64,000 nucleotides of DNA, taken from assembly GCA_033398695.1 (NCBI GenBank), contig CM065804.1, forward strand, positions 38,765,501 to 38,829,500, read 5' to 3'. This document shows, piece by piece, positions 22,591 to 32,733 of this stretch (position 1 is the stretch's first letter; every line of letters starts with the position of its first letter). This DNA comes from Orobanche coerulescens (taxonomy: Eukaryota > Streptophyta > Magnoliopsida > Lamiales > Orobanchaceae). The notes under the pieces are model-generated. The model saw only the letters and a program-made list of their open reading frames with translations, was not told where the DNA came from and did not search any database. Both the position numbers and the translations under genes were made by a program.

Positions 22591-22801
22591 AGGGTTAAAT
22601 TTTCCCTTGGGGATATTCCTGCACAGAATTTTCAAAGGAAAACACCAAGAACGTGAGGGATAAGCATATCAAAGCAAAAATGACGAAAAATAAAGACTCT
22701 AAAATGCAAGAAAACACTGAAAAACAAAAATCTACAACTAAAACTTGGGTTGCCTCCCGAGAAGCACTAAGTTTATAGTCTTCAGCCGGACTTATTGAAA
22801 A

Positions 22802-25407
22802 TCAGTGTGCTCTTCGCAAACACCATTTGAACTCCGCCCCGTCCATCGAACCGTTAATATGTGTTTTAAATTTTTGGCCATTGGTCTTTAACAATTCGAT
22901 TTTCGGTTTGGACACACAATGTTCTTTGCGAAAAGATTTGAACAAAAACAACTTTCCGAAACACCCATATTGCACATGACTTGGTACCCGTTTCACTTCC
23001 GGCTTATTCTCCTTTTTCACGAACAAACTTATGACAGCATTAGAATTTTTCGTTGGTGGATGAACGGTTGATGAAGACGACATGTCCAAATGCCTAAGAT
23101 ATGCGACTCGCTCTTCATTTTTATTAGATATTGGAGCAGCTGAAACGGATTCTGAACACTTCGACCGATAATTCTCCCGGTGTGTGTCTTTCTCAAAGAT
23201 ATCAACTTGTGAACACTTCTCGACCTTGCTTGGACATGGGAGAGATCGAAACACTTTGAATGTGACTTGATCATATTCAACCCGAAGTATTAATTTACAC
23301 TCCTGAACATCAATAAGGGTCCTTCCGGTAGCTAAGAACGGTCTACCCAATATAATCGGAATCTCATGGTCTTCTTCCATATCAAGCACAATGAAATCAG
23401 CAGGGAAAATGAATTTATCTACCTTGAGTCCTTGACCAAGACATCTTCTATTACCCCTCTCGGGTATTTGATGGATCTATCGGCTAGTTGTAAAGAAACC
23501 GTAGTGGGTTTTGCTTCCCCAATTCCTAGTTTCTTGAAAATAGACAGAGGCATGGGATTAACGCTAGCGCCGAGATCACATAATGTTTTATCAAAAGACA
23601 AGTTCCAAATAGTGCACGGTATAGTGAAGCTTCCTGGATCCTTCAATTTAGGCGGGAGCTTTCTCCGCAAGATTGCGCTGCACTCTTCAGTCAGTGCTAC
23701 CGTTTCATATTCCTCGAGCTTCCTTTTCTTAGATAAGATTTCTTTCATGAACTTAACATAGCTCGGCATTTGTTCCAAGGCATCAACAAATAGAATGTTG
23801 ATGTGTAGTTTCTTGAAGACGTCGAGAAACTTGGAAAATTGTTTGTCCAATTTTTGCTTTTGCAATCGCTGCGGAAATGGTACGGGTGGCACATATGCTG
23901 TCGGATTATCTGGAAACAATTTTGAGGATCTAGAAATTTGTGATTCCTCGGTCGCCGAATTTTTCTTCTTCTCATCCTCACTTCTCTTTTTGTTCCTCTC
24001 GGTCTGGTCACACACTTCCTTCCCGCTTCTCAAACTAACGACATTAATACTCTCTCTGGGGTTCGTCTCAGTTGTGCTTGGCAAGGTACCCTCAGGGCGG
24101 GCTGTTAACACATTTGCTATTTGGCCCAATTGGACTTCAAAGTTGCAAATAGAGGCGGAATGGTTTTGTAAAGTTGCTTCCGTACGGGTCATGAGCTGAC
24201 TCGTATTTGCTGCTAATTTTGCCATTGCCTCCTCTAGAGAGATTTTTGGAGCGGGAGGAGGTTGCTGTTGGTGTTGAGAAAACTGAAGTTGGTTTGAGTT
24301 TTGTCCGTTCTTCCACGAAAAGTTGGGGTGATTTCGCCACCCCGGATTATATGTGTTGGAGTACGGATTGTTCTGCCGGTTCCCGTTCCCCACAAACTGA
24401 GCTTGTTCCATTGGAGGTTGCTCGAAAGGATTTCTGACTTGGCACTCCACGCTAGGATGAGATCCGTTGCACCAATTACATGATTCCGTGGTGACGGTGG
24501 TAGGAGCATGTGAAAAAGCTTGAAGTTGCTGAGTCAACGCTGCGACTTGTGCTGATAGTGTAGATATTAGATCATTATTGGAGATTTCCATTACTCGTTT
24601 CGGGATCACTCGTTCGGAAGGCCACTGATAAGCATTTGCAGCCATCGCCTCCAATAGAGAATGAGCTTCTGCCATCGTCTTTCCCATTAACGCTCCTCCA
24701 GCGGCTGCATCAACAAGAGTGCGTGTAGAATCACTCAATCCATTATAAAAGGTTTAAATTTGCAGCCAATCCGGTAGACCATGGTGTGGGCATCTCCTTA
24801 GCAAATCTTTGTATCGCTCCCAAGCTTCATGAAGCGACTCCATATCAAATTGCCCGAAGGTAGTTATCTCGTTCCTAAGTCTCGCTATCTTCGATGGTTG
24901 AAAGAACTTAGCCAGAAAGGCTTGCGCTAATTCCGCCCAAGTCGTGATAGAGCCCAGCGGTAAAGAATTCAACCAAAACTTGGCTTTGTCCCTTGAGAAA
25001 GGGAAAATCCGCAGACGAATAGCATCATCGGTAACACCATTATTCTTGAAGGTGTCACAAATCTCAAGAAATGAAGCGACGTGTGCGTTGGGATCATCGT
25101 TTGCCCGTCCACAAAATTAGCTTGCTTGCACCATCTGAATAATAGCTGGCTTAATCTCAAAGTTGTTCGCTTGGATGGTTGGATGCCGAATCCCCGAAAA
25201 GTTTGCATTGATTTGTGGCATTGTATAATCACGGAGTGCTAATGCCGGTTGAGCTTGCTGAATAGGGTTGTCTCCTCCGTAGTTTTCCGTGTTATCGGCC
25301 ATGGTGTCTTTTTCTGGTAGCTCGCGCTTTTCCTTCTTGTTTTTCCGAAGAGTGCGCTCGAGTTCAGTATCCAAAGGTAGTAGGCCTTCGTTACCGAATT
25401 TTCTCAT
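22802..25407 (-). pseudogene. Athila-1 Gag plus protease
   Basis: The segments run 25407-25117, 24972-24754, 24738-23419 and 23389-22802. Gag core motifs (TWAELAQAFLAKFF, FGQFDMESLHEAWERYK), a zinc knuckle CNWCNGSHPSVEC and the protease motif CDLGASVNPMP (the DLG variant usual in Athila) are visible. In-frame TAA codons near 25117 and 24752 and a frameshift near 23415 disable it. After the protease end (ILGRPFLATG region) no RT follows. The TTGGGTTGCCTCCC box at about 22745-22760 marks the post-pol region, as at about 35260-35273 in Athila-2. Confidence 0.9.
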
Positions 25408-25519
25408 GCACTAACCAGAAATTCCTGAAAGGAAAACAAATAAATAAAATTACACAAAAATAAAATAATGTTCAAATTAAGACTAGAAATACTGAAATCG
25501 ATATTAGTAAAATAAACGG

Positions 25520-25537
25520 TCCCTGGCAACGGCGCCA
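25520..25537 (-). other. Primer-binding site of Athila-1 (tRNA-Asp type)
   Basis: The minus strand reads TGGCGCCGTTGCCAGGG six bases inside the 5' LTR border. This is the Athila primer site complementary to tRNA-Asp, with one difference from the Athila-2 copy (CCAGGG for CCGGGG). Confidence 0.85.
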
Positions 25538-25543
25538 AAAACT

Positions 25544-26851
25544 TGTTGCGAAATTTGGTGAACGCAAGTGCACGTTATCGTAAACAAGTAATAAAGTTAT
25601 AAGTAAGATATCGTTCCCACGAGGACTGACTGACTAACTACCAATTTATGCGTATTCTAATTTTATTTGAACTATCGAAATTTTGATGCAAGTAATAATT
25701 AAAGAAAATTAATAGAAGAATAAACAGTAAAAACGATTGTTTGAAGAAAGAAAATCGAATAAGGAATTAATCTAGGAATGTGAATCTACCTCGGTTTATC
25801 CGAATTTACTCTTGATTATATGAATTTAATGATTTCCCAATTTATTGAAGGCGAAGGTTGCTAAAATACTCTACTGCCTCTCCCGAGGTCAATAGAATTT
25901 CCTAAGGCGAATAACACACTCTATTCCTAGGTGAATTAATTCGACAATAGGAAAAAAGCACGAAATCTTCAGAAAGGCCACGTAATTCCTATGAGTATAT
26001 TCCTATCTCACAAGATAAAACGGTTCTCACCAATTTTTCCTACCAACTCTCCTCTCCCGATTCGAGTTGCGTAATCAAAACAATTCAATTATAGGCCACA
26101 CAATTGAAAGCATTAAGAACAATTGGGAAAAACTCAATAAAAAAGGGAATTTATTGATAATGCAAAATCAAAAGTTAATTCATCAAAACCTCGGTTTCAT
26201 CAAAATCCTAGAATAGGGTTCTAGCCTCACATGCTAGAAAATAAAAATACACAAAGAATTAAAGAAAGCATAAAAATCAAACGCAGTCGAAGAACTTGGA
26301 TTCCTCCGTTCTTCTAGCTTCTGCTCTCTTGCTCCTTGGTGTTTTTCTCCTTCTCTTCTATTCCTCGATGATTCCATCCCCTCCTTCCAGACCTTAACTC
26401 CCTATTTATAACCATCAGTCGTCTCCAAAATGCGTCCGTGGATTAGGTCGAGAACAGGCTCCAAAAACGACCCAGAAATGCAGCAAATTCCTCAAAACCG
26501 CCCCATGGGCCACGGCTCAGTAAGTGTGTGCCGCGACCTATAACGCTCAGCGCCCTATGCCTAGGCGCAGTTTTTCTTCATGGGTTGCGGCTCAGCTTCA
26601 ACGTGCCGCGGCCCCCGGTACAGTGGGTTCGGGGCTTACTAGTCACCTTCGTGTGCCGCGGCTCAGCGTACGGGTGCCGCGGCTCGTGACCAAAAATCGT
26701 CGTTTTCGCCCGTTTTTCGTCGTTTAGGCTTCCGGACTTCAATTTCCTGCAAAACATATAAGAATAGTGCATTAAAAGCTCATTTATGCAGATTTAGACT
26801 TAAAATGGATATAAAAGGATGATAAATAAACGCATAAAAATACGCCTAACA
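25544..26851 (-). repeat. Athila-1 5' LTR
   Basis: Same 1308-bp length as the left LTR, running from TGTTGCGAA (25544) to CCTAACA (26851). The TATA box on the minus strand (GGTTATAAATAGGG, about 26402-26415) is intact. Several CCGCGG palindromes have changed here (for example CCGCGACC and GGTTGCGGC), each a C-to-T or G-to-A difference from the left LTR. Confidence 0.93.
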
Positions 26852-27042
26852 ACAAATATAGGTAAAAAAATAGTTTTTGCGGGTTAACCGAACCGGAACC
26901 GAATTAATTTGCGGTTCCGGTTAATCGAAAATGTAAAACGGTTCGGTTTGCGGTTCCAACTTTATGGCTAAAATGGTTCCGGTTAACCGATTTTTCGGTC
27001 CGGTTAATCGGAACCGAACCGTTCGACAGCCCTAGTGGAAGA

Positions 27043-27720
27043 AAACATGTCTTAGTAGTCGTAAATGACTACTCAAGATATACTTGGATAGATTTCCTTT
27101 ACAAATAAATGAAACAGTAACCAAGTTGCCTGAGCTAATGAGGAGAATTGAAAATGAGAAATCTCTAATCATCAAAATCAGATCAGACAATGGATGAGAA
27201 TTTCTCAACAAAGCTATAAATGAATACATTGATCAAAATGGGATCTAACATGAAGTTTAAGCTTCAAGAGCACCATAACAAAGTGGTATAGCTGAAAGAA
27301 GAAACAAAACCCTCAAAGAAGCATCCATGACAATGATTGCAGAAGATGATCCCCAAAAGGTTCTGGGCTGAAACAGTCAACACAACCTGTCATATACAGA
27401 ACAGAAGCACAATTATAGGGAGACACTGTAAAACACCCTATGAGATTTGGAATGGCAGATTACCAATTGTTGCATAGTTTCATATTTTTGGTTGTAAGTG
27501 TTTTATCCACAACAATGTAAAAACCCAACTGAATGCTTTTGATGCTAAAACTGATGATGGTATCTTTATGGGATACTATCAAATAAGCAAAGCATATAGA
27601 GTCTTTAACAAAAGAACACTAGTTGTGGAAAAAACACCTCAAGTTGTCCTTGATGAATCTACTGTTGAGTACAGAAAACAGGTGGATCAAATTGAGAAAA
27701 AGCTCAAAGCCACCACTCTA
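27043..27720 (+). pseudogene. SIRE-like copia integrase (continuation)
   Basis: After the hAT element the integrase core resumes (VVVNDYSRYTWIDFL), then SDNG-like (RSDNG near 27190) and the SGIAERRNKTLKE catalytic Glu region near 27280-27320, and the C-terminal HIFGCKCF-like region. Stop codons and small shifts are frequent. 27721-28139 is the degraded linker to RT, Ser/Gln/Pro-rich, without a domain I can name. Confidence 0.85.
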
Positions 27721-28139
27721 TAAGAAATTATTGTCAAAGACACAAGTTTGATAGACTTGGTTGATGAAAGACCCTATTGCAGATTAGCGAGGTTCACTAG
27801 CGCAGCTGAACAAGTCAGCTGAATCCAATGGAGCTGGCTCAAACCTAGCTGAACTAGACTAATATGATGTTCAACAAAACTTAGCTGAAGCACAGATGGA
27901 TTTATCAATCCTTCCGGGCAATTCTTCAGGGGGAATAAACAATGATAACCCTCAACCACAAGCAGAACCTGAGGATGAAACTACCCAATGGTTAAAAGAT
28001 CATCCCATCTAACAAATCATTGGGAACCTAACAGATGGTGTCAAACCAGAAAATCTAAAGACCCAACAGGAATGGCCATATTCTCATGCTTTATGTCTTA
28101 GATGGAACCAAAAACTACAGAACAATCCCTAGATGACTA

Positions 28140-28760
28140 AACTTGGGTGAATGCCCTAGACAGACCATACCAAGATAAAGTTATTGGCACCAAGTGGGTC
28201 TATAAGAACAAATGTGATTAAGATGGAGATGTTGTTAGGAATAAAGCTAGATTAGTTGCAAAAGGTTATGCTCAATGTGAAGGAATAAATTTTGATGAAA
28301 CTTTTGCACCAGTAGCAAGATTGGAAGCAGTTAGGCTATTTCTTGCCTATGCAGCCTTAAAGAATTTAGAGGTGTATCAAATGGATGTGAAAAGTGCCTT
28401 CCTTAATGGAGTACTTGAGAAGAGGAAGTGTATGTTGAACAACCTCCTGGATTTGTCAAAAAATACAAGGTGTACAAACTGTTGAAAGCTTTATATGGAC
28501 TCAAACAGGCACCAAGAGCCTAGTATGTAACACTATTCATATTTCTTGAGAAAAATAGATTCAGCGAAGGAAAGGTGGACAAGGTACTCTTCAGAATTGA
28601 ACACGAAGACCACATATTGCTTGTTTAGATATATGTGGATGATATTATTTCTGGATCAACTAACCCGGATTATGTGAACATTTCTCAAACCTTATGCAAG
28701 GAGAATTTGAAATGAGTATAATGGGTAACCAAATTTCTATCTTGGTTTACAAGTCAAATA
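28140..28760 (+). pseudogene. SIRE-like copia reverse transcriptase
   Basis: RT motifs are readable across shifts: GTKWVYKNK near 28190, [17 protein letters not shown] near 28390, [14 protein letters not shown] near 28480-28520 and the catalytic YVDDI near 28632-28646. At least two frameshifts (about 28415 and 28730) and several stops are present. Confidence 0.88.
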
Positions 28761-28767
28761 GGTTGAA

Positions 28768-29573
28768 ATGGGTATCTTCATCAACCAAGCCAAATATGCA
28801 AGGGAGCTGATCAAAAGATTTGGCATGGAGTCAGCCAAGCCCCTAAGAGTTCCCACGAGCACATCCCTGCACATTAACACTAATGATGAAGGCATCTCAG
28901 TGGATCCAGCTCACTATAGAGGATTGATCGGTTCACTACTGTACCTATCTACAGGCAGACAAGACATATCATACAGTTAGAGTGTGTGCAAGATTTCAAT
29001 CCAATAGCAAGCTGTCCCACCAGGAAGCAGCCAAAAGCATAATTAGATATCTAAAATCCACAATCAATATTGCATTACTGTATCCTAAAGATAATAATTT
29101 TGAATTATTAGACTACTCTGATGCTGACTTTGCAGGTTGTAAAATCAACATGAAAAGCACAAGTGGAACATGTGAAATTCTTGGAACCAAGCTGATATCA
29201 TGGTTCAGCAGGAAGCTGGCCTCCAATTCAATATCCACAACTGAGTCAGAATACCTAGCTGCGGGCAACTGTTGTGCTCAAATTCTATGGATCAGACAAC
29301 GACTAAGAGACTAAAACATAATAGCAAATGAAGTCCCAATATAGTGTGACAACAATAGAGCAACTGATATTACAAACATCCTAGTACTATACTCAAGAAC
29401 AAAGCACATAGATGTCAAGCATCACTTTATCGGAGACCATGTGATCAACAAAAGAGTTCAGGTGGAAAGAGTCAGCACTGGGTATCAGATAGCTGATACA
29501 TTCACCAAGCCTTTTCCAGAAGAAAGATTTCTTGAACTAAGCAGAGATCTTGAACTTTTAGACTGGGAATGAA
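28768..29573 (+). pseudogene. SIRE-like copia RNase H
   Basis: The frames at 28768-28980 and 28982-29314 join across a stop/shift at about 28978. They include the RT thumb/connection (AKYARELIKRFGME, RPDI-like QDISYS) and RNase H with SDADFAGC, MKSTSGTC, TTESEYLAA and CCAQILW, then the TKHIDVKHHF region and the terminal ADTFTKPF near 29505. CCAQ.LW is a SIRE-type signature. Confidence 0.88.
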
Positions 29574-29595
29574 GAACCTATCTAATGCAGAAAAG

Positions 29596-29725
29596 TCAGC
29601 CAGGATTGAAGAACCTAGCTGATCATAAACTCAGCCAGGATTGAAGAACCTAGCTAATCATAAACTCAGCAAGGATTAAAGCTAATACAAAATCTCAGCC
29701 AGGATGAAAGTACCTAGCTAATCAA
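29596..29725 (+). repeat. Four-copy tandem repeat, about 35-bp unit
   Basis: The unit CAGCCAGGATTGAAGAACC ... AATCATAAACT starts at 29596, 29632, 29667 and 29696. It lies between the end of pol and the extra ORF. The third and fourth copies are degraded. Confidence 0.8.
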
Positions 29726-29809
29726 AATCTCACCTAAAAACTCAGCTGCATCAAACAATCAACCAAAATTGATTCCACAACCTACTTTAAGAATATCAAT
29801 CTGAAGGTC

Positions 29810-30892
29810 GTGAATGAGCATATTATTATCAGCATCGTGGTAGACTTCATCGGTCTTCTGGAGTCCAACAACACTCTCCTAGTGGCGGACTTAATCCTGA
29901 AGATGAAGAAAAATGGTATCTACCATCACCTGTGCATCAACCCTTCGGAACTCTACAAGGAAGCAGTTATCTATTTCTTCAAAGAAGCTAAAGTCGCTGA
30001 ACGAGGAATAGAAAGATCAATATTTGGAGAATGTATCATCGTCAACCAAAATACTGTTTCTAATGCATTTGGATTAAAGAACCGTGGAGTAGCAGTGGAG
30101 GCTCTCAAACAAAGTTATTTAGATTTTTGGCAATGGATCAAATTTCCCGAACAATCGACCAAGTTGAAAAACACCGCGAAGATAGCAGGCATCCAGAAGG
30201 AATTCCGATTCTTAATGGACATGACCAACAAGTTGGTAATGGGCATGTCTGGAAGATTTGATCATATGTCCACATCAAAATACCTAGTGATGGGGGCAAT
30301 GATGCAAAGTCAGAGAATTAACTGGCAGACTATATCTTCAGGCAGATAGTAAAGGACGTGAACAAAGTCAACTGGGACAGTGCTAAGAAGAAATTCAACT
30401 AAAATCTGACTTATGGTACTCAAATCAGCTGGATTATCGATCATCTTGGAATGGTAAAGGCAGATCTGAAAAGTTACACATCAACAAACGCTTTGGGAAT
30501 TTGGACCCAACTGCACTAGAACTTTCTCAACTCAACAACCTCGAGCTGAAGAAATGTTAGCAAAAATGAAGACAGACACATTCTCATATAAATTAGCGAC
30601 TAAATTTGAGGATGAGGCAGAGGTGGAATCAGCAGTCGCCACCTTACTATACTCACATGAGATTCCATCAACTCAACTGACCCCAGTTGAAATCACTGCA
30701 GCCAATATACTAACTGAAAAGTTAGATATTGCTGAGGAACAACCAATGGTTGCACCTGCCCAAGTTGAGGATGATGAAGAAAGCGACAATCTTCCATTGT
30801 TTGCTTATTTCAGGAAAAAGAAGTCTCATGAGAAGGAGGAAGTCATCACTGTAGATTCATCACCAGAATCTACATCAAAAAAATTTAAAGGA
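29810..30892 (+). pseudogene. Extra ORF after RNase H of the SIRE-like element (env-like position)
   Basis: An open frame of 179 codons (29810-30349) is followed, after a degraded stretch, by 30554-30892, which is Glu/Asp-rich (EDDEESDNL) and ends at the Athila-2 insertion. It continues at 42847. The position matches the ORF2/env-like gene of SIRE elements. I see no clear signal peptide, transmembrane helix or known domain, so an envelope role is not supported here. The first part resembles in style the alpha-helical proteins of plant retroelement ORF3 types, but that is only an impression. Confidence 0.55.
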
Positions 30893-31343
30893 CTAGTTGA
30901 TGAGTCGATTCTTGATCGACTCATTCTGTTCTTTCTAGTCGTGTTTTTGTTTGCTTTTTAGTATTTTTGTTCTCTTTTATGCGTGGTATGTGTGTTTTTA
31001 ATTTATAGGTAGCCAAGCGAAGATTGTGGTGAAATATGCGCTTTCATAGCTAATATTGGAGTCTATGACGATCAAAAGCTAAAACGGGGCCTAAAACGAC
31101 GAAAGATTTAAGCAGTATCGGTCAAATCTCCTAAATCCCAGAATCTCCACTCCGAATCGAGATGTATTCTCCTTTGATATAAATTCCTCGAGAAATTAGC
31201 TTCGAAACGGTATATCATATGCTAAAATCCGAGGTGAATTGATACAAGAACGAATGATCTAGCCGAAGAAGACCAAAAACCGGACTTGGCTGCACCAGGC
31301 GACTCAACTAGGCTCCACCAGGCGACTCGAGCCACATCAGGTA

Positions 31344-31579
31344 ACTCGGCCGTGTCACAGGACACGGCCGGGTCTCATTCCAGCAAGAATCTTATTTTCC
31401 GGAAGGGAACGACTCGACCGTGCCTTTTGGGACACGACCGAGTCACTATCGGCCATTTACACTTCCTGGCGCAGCACAACACGGTCGTGTCATGGGACAC
31501 GGCCGAGTCTCAAGACAGTTACCTTTTTCGTTATTCAGCGTAGTGCGACACGGCCGTGTCCCAGGACACGGGCCGTGCC
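31344..31579 (+). repeat. Four GC-rich hairpins at about 68-bp pitch in Athila-2 U3
   Basis: Hairpins start at 31344, 31412, 31479 and 31548. Each has 12-13-bp arms of the type ACTCGGCCGTGTC/GACACGGCCGAGT and a 4-5-base loop. The right LTR has the same four at about 42366, 42296, 42231 and 42160. They lie about 70-300 bp upstream of the LTR TATA box. Confidence 0.9.
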
Positions 31580-31648
31580 ACTTTTTGGTTCATGTCACTT
31601 TCCTTGACATTTTTGCATACTTTTAAGCCTTTGTCTTGATTTTTTGGC

Positions 31649-31655
31649 TATAAAA
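31649..31655 (+). promoter_or_regulatory. TATA box of the inverted left LTR
   Basis: TATAAAA in GGCTATAAAACAAAG. Because this LTR is flipped, transcription from it would run rightward, antisense to the element's own genes. The partner box in the right LTR is at 42084-42090 on the minus strand. Confidence 0.7.
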
Positions 31656-32720
31656 CAAAGTGGAGTGACCCCTTGAGAGGTGTGCTTGTCTTGTGAAGAA
31701 GATATTTTGTGGAAAAACACAAGATTAGGGAGGAAAAACACCAAAAGAGTGGGAAAGAGAGAGATTTTCATCATCTTCCTTGTGTGTTCTTGGAGTGAGA
31801 AAAATACTTTTGTGAGATATAATAATTCCTTGTATAAATTTGTTGTGAGTTCTTGTAAGAAGATCATCAAACCTTCATCGGGAATTCAATTTCGGCATTT
31901 ACAAGGGAAGTTTTTACCATGTTTTGTTCTTCAATTTCCATTATTGTTGTTGAATTAATCATGTGTGGCTAAACACTTCATATGGGTTTTTAGATATATC
32001 CACACACATGTTTTTGATTGTTAGTTCCTTTTGATTTTCCGGATAAAAGTTTGGGATTGTTCCTCTTGTTCGTTCTTCGTTTAAGAACTTTTGAATTAGA
32101 TCATCAAACCTTTTTCATTGTTGTTATTATTATTCGAATCGAGGTTTTTATCGGTGTTCGCCATCAAAGCGACCGAAAAAGCGATTGTGAATGTTCTCGA
32201 GCTTTTTCGCGCGATCTTTTAACGATTTAGCTCATCAAAAGTAGTCGGTTAATTGATTGTTAGCTAGGGTTTCGTCCCCATCAAAAGAGTATCCCTTAAT
32301 TTTTGTTGAGAACAATCGTGATTTTTAGAATCTCCGCCATCAAACGGATTTCTTTTAATCGTGAGCAATCGATAATTCCTAACCTTATTTATTTGAGTAT
32401 CGGAACTAATAATTGATTACGTGTGTGTCGGTGACTCTAAATTCCCATATTAATCTCATTATTGTTATCTCTCATTTATCCGACTATCAAATTGGTGTTG
32501 TTATCACTTAGTTCAATTTAAATTTTGTGCATTAGTAATTGTAATCATAATCAACCAATGATGTATTTTAATTTAATTTACTTTTGTTCATTCGACTATT
32601 TGCCGAACATTATCGAATTTTAAACCGTTTCCAATTCCTCGAGAGATCGACCTCAGAGTTACTTGCCGCTTACTACAAGAGCGATTCGTACACTTGCGAT
32701 TATTTAATTTGAATCCATCA

Positions 32721-32733
32721 AGACCCCCCAAAC
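32721..32733 (-). other. Polypurine tract of Athila-2
   Basis: The minus strand reads GTTTGGGGGGTCT directly before the left LTR. The tract is in its normal place; only the LTR beyond it is flipped. Confidence 0.8.

Larger units (their letters stand above)
17862..26851 (-). mobile_element. Athila-1: internally deleted Athila Ty3/gypsy element
   Basis: Two 1308-bp LTRs (17862-19169, 25544-26851) flank a minus-strand interior with tRNA-Asp-type primer-binding site, Gag, protease and an extra 3' ORF. Target duplication ACAAA is at 17857-17861 and 26852-26856. RT, RNase H and integrase are absent: sequence goes from protease straight to the post-pol region. It therefore needs enzymes from another Athila element. 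It is inserted in the hAT 3' flank. Confidence 0.94.
13789..27034 (+). mobile_element. hAT DNA transposon carrying a nested Athila element
   Basis: Terminal inverted repeats are TAGGGATGTC (13789) and GACAGCCCTA (ends 27034), 9 of 10 matching. The flanks carry an 8-bp target duplication, GTGGAACA at 13781-13788 and GTGGAAGA at 27035-27042, with one mismatch. Eight base pairs is the hAT size. Removing 13789-27034 and one duplication restores a continuous copia integrase frame. The transposase is at 14972-17438. Athila-1 (8,990 bp) sits in its 3' flank, leaving about 4.25 kb of original hAT. Confidence 0.93.
30898..32720 (+). repeat. Athila-2 left LTR, inverted
   Basis: The plus strand begins TGATGAGTCG and ends GAATCCATCA at 32720, directly against the polypurine tract. 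In a normal element the plus strand here would end GACTCATCA. Length is 1823 bp. Small translated frames from this LTR on the plus strand recur on the minus strand in the right LTR (for example 31286-31543 versus 42196-42453), which confirms the inversion. One 91-codon frame is identical in both copies. Confidence 0.93.

Noticed and set aside
18842..26727. Two similar small frames at 18842-19045 and 26524-26727 as a gene pair
   Set aside because: They are the same stretch in the two Athila-1 LTRs, spanning the CCGCGG array; no start context or domain.
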